Positions 6,369 through 9,694 of a stretch of DNA of 9,694 nucleotides are shown here, piece after piece (the first letter of the stretch is position 1; the number at the start of each line of letters is the position of its first letter). This stretch comes from Actinomycetes bacterium (GTDB taxonomy: Bacteria; Actinomycetota; Actinomycetes; Mycobacteriales; Micromonosporaceae). The position numbers and the translations under genes are program-made. The notes under the pieces are model-generated. The model was not told the origin of the DNA. It worked only from the letters and a program-made list of their open reading frames with translations, and made no database searches. Location: the NCBI GenBank assembly GCA_023437285.1, contig JAEZGP010000125.1, positions 1 through 9,694 of the forward strand, in the 5' to 3' direction.

Positions 6369-6555
6369 GGCCGTCGCGGAACCGAGACCGAGTGCCGCGT
6401 ACTGTCCGGTTTGCGGCGCTGCGCGTGACGCGTGGCTCGTGTAGCGTGCGAGTTCGGTTGACTCGTCGCGTAGTTCCCCTCGGGGACGGGTTGACGTTTC
6501 GGCCGCCGGCGATTCGACCGCTTCGCCGGGGTACGTTGAAGTGAGGAAGTGCACC

Positions 6556-6756
6556 GTGGCACAGGGCACCGTCAAGTGGTTCAACAGCGAGAAGGGCTAC
6601 GGCTTCATCGCGGTTGACGGTGGGCAGGACGTTTTCGTCCACTTCACCGCTATCGAGATGGACGGCTACAAGACGCTGGACGATGGCGCGCGCGTCGAGT
6701 TCGAGATCGCCCAGGGCCAGAAGGGCCCGCAGGCAGAGAAGGTCCGCCTCATCTGA
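6556..6756 (+). CDS. CspA-family cold shock protein
   Basis: This is a 66-residue single cold shock domain, an RNA/ssDNA-binding beta-barrel that melts RNA secondary structure and helps translation under cold or other stress. Both nucleic acid motifs are intact: RNP1 KGYGFI and RNP2 VFVHF, within the canonical opening [18 protein letters not shown] and the closing [10 protein letters not shown]. The start is the GTG at 6556, preceded by GAGGAAG with good spacing; a longer frame from 6541 would add five residues that the family lacks. The 187-base gap after paaN contains TTGACT (6458) and TTGACG (6491), either of which could be a -35 box, but I find no convincing -10 partner. A terminator follows within 25 bases, so the gene is probably monocistronic. 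Confidence 0.95.
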   Translation: MAQGTVKWFNSEKGYGFIAVDGGQDVFVHFTAIEMDGYKTLDDGARVEFEIAQGQKGPQAEKVRLI

Positions 6757-6778
6757 CGTTGATCGGTGATGCTCGATC

Positions 6779-6818
6779 GGGGCACCGCGCTCACCCCAGC
6801 GTCGGTGCCCCTCGTCTT
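6779..6818 (+). terminator. intrinsic terminator of the cold shock gene
   Basis: GGGGCACCG (6779-6787) pairs with CGGTGCCCC (6803-6811), and an inner CGC/GCG pairing extends the stem. A T-rich tail TCGTCTTTG follows. The hairpin starts 22 bases after the stop codon, the usual position for ending a short message. Confidence 0.82.
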
Positions 6819-6864
6819 TGCTGTGCCGCCTTGTCGGACTTATCCCGCCCGTACGCCGCTGGTG

Positions 6865-6882
6865 CCACCCGGCGCCGGGTGG
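6865..6882. other. 18-bp perfect palindrome
   Basis: CCACCCGGCGCCGGGTGG is its own reverse complement, with no central loop. A loopless dyad fits a dimeric regulator's site better than an RNA hairpin. It lies between the cold shock terminator and the promoter region of the proline-rich membrane protein gene, about 130 bases before that gene's start. GC richness makes chance palindromes more likely, so function is uncertain. Confidence 0.4.
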
Positions 6883-6958
6883 GCCATCTCACCGGACGGC
6901 TGGCGCGTTTCGGATAGTCGTTGCCTGGTGTTGCGTCGCACCATCACACTCACGGGCG

Positions 6959-6973
6959 TTGACAATCCTTGTC
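6959..6973 (+). promoter_or_regulatory. possible promoter/operator of the proline-rich membrane protein gene
   Basis: TTGACA (6959-6964) is a perfect -35 consensus, but no -10 box lies at normal distance. The bases GACAA-TCC-TTGTC (6961-6973) also form a perfect inverted repeat, so a regulator could bind here. The motif CCTTGTCGG within it recurs at 6829-6837. The start codon is 40 bases downstream. Confidence 0.3.
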
Positions 6974-7013
6974 GGCGGCGCGGAGCGCCGGCAACGCTAC
7001 GGAGGCACAAGCC

Positions 7014-8111
7014 ATGACGTACCCACCGCAGGGGCCGAACGACGACCCGTACGAGCCGCCTACCAACATCGTTCCGCCGGCATCCCCGGCGGGCGGTTAT
7101 CCGTCGCCGCAGCCCGGGTACGGGCCTCCGCCCGGTCAGACGCCGCCGCCCCCGCAGCCGGGATACGGCCCGCCGCAGCCGGGATACGGACCGCCGCAGC
7201 CCGGCTACGGTCCGCCGCCGGACTACGCCGCCCCGCCGCCCGGAAACTCGTACGCGGTGCCGGCCGGCTATCAGAGCGTCGGCGACCCGCTGGTGCCCGC
7301 CGGTCCGGACTTCTCCACCTGGTTCGCCAAGCTGCAGGAGGTCGCGAAGCGCAGCTGGAAGTCGGCGCTGATCCTCACCGGCCTCGGCATCGCGGTACCC
7401 ATGGCGGTCATCGCTGTCCTGCGGCAGTTCGCGATCGGCGCCTGGACGTTCAACGTGCTCCAGGTGGGCGACCTCGGCACGGCCATCGGCAGCTTCCTCG
7501 GCGGCCTGGTCCTGCTGATCATCGCGTACGTCGGCGTGGCGTTCGTGGCGTCGATCGCGTGGGCGGCCGGCACCTGGGCACTGGTTCAGGAGGCCGCCAC
7601 GGGGCAGAGCGCCAACATCGGCGAGGCCTTCAAGTTCGGCACGTCGCGCGCCATGCGGCTGTGGCCGTGGGCGATCGTCGCCGGCATCGCGTACGGCGTC
7701 GGCTCCGCCTGCTGCTACCTGCCCGGCGTCTACGCGGCGTTCGCGTTCAGCATGTTCGGGTTCGTCGGCCTGTTCCAGCGCGGCGTGAACCCGCTCGGCG
7801 GCTCGGCGCAGATGGCCCACGCCGACTTCGGCCCCAACCTCGGCAAGATCCTGTTGACCTTCGTGCCCTTCCTGATCTTCGGCATCGTCGTCCCGACGAT
7901 CTTCCGGCTGCTCGCCGGCGCCGCGGCGGGCGTCTTCAGCACCGGCTTCACGTACGACCTGACGTACGGCCTGGTGGCGGGCATCGGCGAGCTGATCGCG
8001 GCGCCCGGCTACGCGGCGCTGCTGCTCGGCCTGCTGCCCACGTACGCGCAGCTGCGGGCCCGGCAGGCGCCCGTCTCGACGCCGCAGTTCCAGCAGGAGC
8101 TGCAGGCCTGA
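7014..8111 (+). CDS. proline-rich multi-pass membrane protein, unknown function
   Basis: The product has 365 residues. Residues 1 to about 98 are a disordered Pro/Gly/Tyr region with tandem QPGYGPP heptapeptides, predicted to face the cytosol. From about 117 to 342 there are roughly six hydrophobic segments (near 117-137, 157-190, 217-256, 277-300 and 315-342), with charged joints such as RSWKS and RARQ. The overall plan, a Pro-rich N-terminal tail followed by a polytopic domain, is common in actinobacterial proteins of unknown function, some resembling the membrane domains of glycerophosphodiesterase-like or DUF4013-like families. I cannot assign one here. Similar tails in other actinomycetes bind partner proteins at the cell pole or in stress complexes, but that is only an analogy. 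The ATG at 7014 has GGAGG eight bases before it, so an upstream start at 6969 is rejected. Confidence 0.82.
   Translation: MTYPPQGPNDDPYEPPTNIVPPASPAGGYPSPQPGYGPPPGQTPPPPQPGYGPPQPGYGPPQPGYGPPPDYAAPPPGNSYAVPAGYQSVGDPLVPAGPDFSTWFAKLQEVAKRSWKSALILTGLGIAVPMAVIAVLRQFAIGAWTFNVLQVGDLGTAIGSFLGGLVLLIIAYVGVAFVASIAWAAGTWALVQEAATGQSANIGEAFKFGTSRAMRLWPWAIVAGIAYGVGSACCYLPGVYAAFAFSMFGFVGLFQRGVNPLGGSAQMAHADFGPNLGKILLTFVPFLIFGIVVPTIFRLLAGAAAGVFSTGFTYDLTYGLVAGIGELIAAPGYAALLLGLLPTYAQLRARQAPVSTPQFQQELQA
7110..7217 (+). repeat. 21-bp coding repeat (QPGYGPP heptapeptide)
   Basis: Three contiguous 21-base units (7155-7175, 7176-7196, 7197-7217) encode QPGYGPP, with an earlier separate copy at 7110-7130. The units differ mainly at third codon positions, which suggests that the peptide, not just the DNA, is maintained. 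Confidence 0.85.
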
Positions 8112-8125
8112 GACCAACCGCGCCA

Positions 8126-8165
8126 ATCAGGGGGTTCGGGCCCGTTCGGGTCCGGACCCCCTGAT
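8126..8165 (+). terminator. candidate terminator after the proline-rich membrane protein gene
   Basis: ATCAGGGGGT (8126-8135) pairs perfectly with ACCCCCTGAT (8156-8165), and the 20-base interior (CGG/CCG and CCCG/CGGG) can extend the stem. It starts 15 bases after the stop. No T-run follows, as is often the case in high-GC actinobacteria, so efficiency is uncertain. It separates this gene from the heat-shock promoter. Confidence 0.6.
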
Positions 8166-8205
8166 CGCGTCCAGCCGTGATGAGGGCGACCGTCCCGCGA
8201 GGGCG

Positions 8206-8232
8206 CTTGCACTCGACTAGGCTGAGTGCTAA
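8206..8232. promoter_or_regulatory. CIRCE operator 1 (HrcA site)
   Basis: CTTGCACTC, nine bases, then GAGTGCTAA matches the CIRCE consensus (TTAGCACTC-N9-GAGTGCTAA) except at two positions of the left arm. CIRCE is the binding site of the HrcA repressor of heat-shock genes, whose folding depends on GroEL. The element overlaps the likely groEL promoter. Confidence 0.95.
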
Positions 8233-8235
8233 ACA
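8207..8235 (+). promoter_or_regulatory. likely groEL promoter overlapping CIRCE 1
   Basis: TTGCAC (8207-8212) inside the left CIRCE arm serves as a -35 box, and CTAAAC/TAAACA (8229-8235) in and after the right arm as a -10 box, with 16-17 bases between. This arrangement, CIRCE spanning the promoter, is typical of actinobacterial groE genes and means HrcA would block RNA polymerase directly. The resulting leader is about 245 nt. Confidence 0.6.
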
Positions 8236-8239
8236 GGTG

Positions 8240-9694
<1,455 letters not shown>

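Overview
The window is high-GC DNA with strongly GC-biased third codon positions, GTG as well as ATG starts, and purine-rich ribosome sites. The gene set (glucosyl-3-phosphoglycerate synthase, an actinobacterial-type GroEL under CIRCE control, a standalone long-form threonine synthase behind a SAM-I riboswitch) points to an actinomycete chromosome. Family-level placement, for example Micromonosporaceae, is a guess. Nothing looks like a phage, plasmid, insertion sequence or CRISPR array. From memory, the order threonine synthase - cold shock protein - groEL2 resembles a conserved block in Streptomyces, so this is probably core chromosome with local insertions.

Layout. Bases 1-559 hold no gene I can support, only a 36-bp tandem repeat (179-278). 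gpgS lies on the minus strand (560-1597), divergent from a small membrane-anchored secreted-domain protein (about 1648-2268). A 127-nt SAM-I riboswitch (2346-2472) directly abuts the ribosome site of a threonine synthase-like gene (2488-3744). Bases 3745-4099 contain no protein gene but do contain a promoter-like motif, a foldable stretch and a very strong terminator (4022-4062), so a small RNA is proposed here. A minus-strand HExxH membrane protein (4100-4624) ends in an 18-bp repeat array that continues past its stop codon. It is divergent from an orphan paaN-type aldehyde dehydrogenase (4671-6368). Then come a cold shock protein with its own terminator (6556-6756), a proline-rich multi-pass membrane protein (7014-8111), and a groEL (8488 to beyond the window) without adjacent groES, preceded by two CIRCE operators and a leader of about 250 nt.

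How the genes relate. Most genes look like single transcription units with their own signals, not one operon. The most informative link is the riboswitch on the threonine synthase-like gene. A SAM sensor suggests the enzyme serves methionine supply, possibly as an O-phosphohomoserine-using homocysteine synthase, as reported for a Streptomyces homologue. The cold shock and GroEL genes form a small stress block. gpgS belongs to methylglucose lipopolysaccharide or glucosylglycerate synthesis. paaN belongs to aromatic (phenylacetate-type) catabolism, but no other paa gene is present here.
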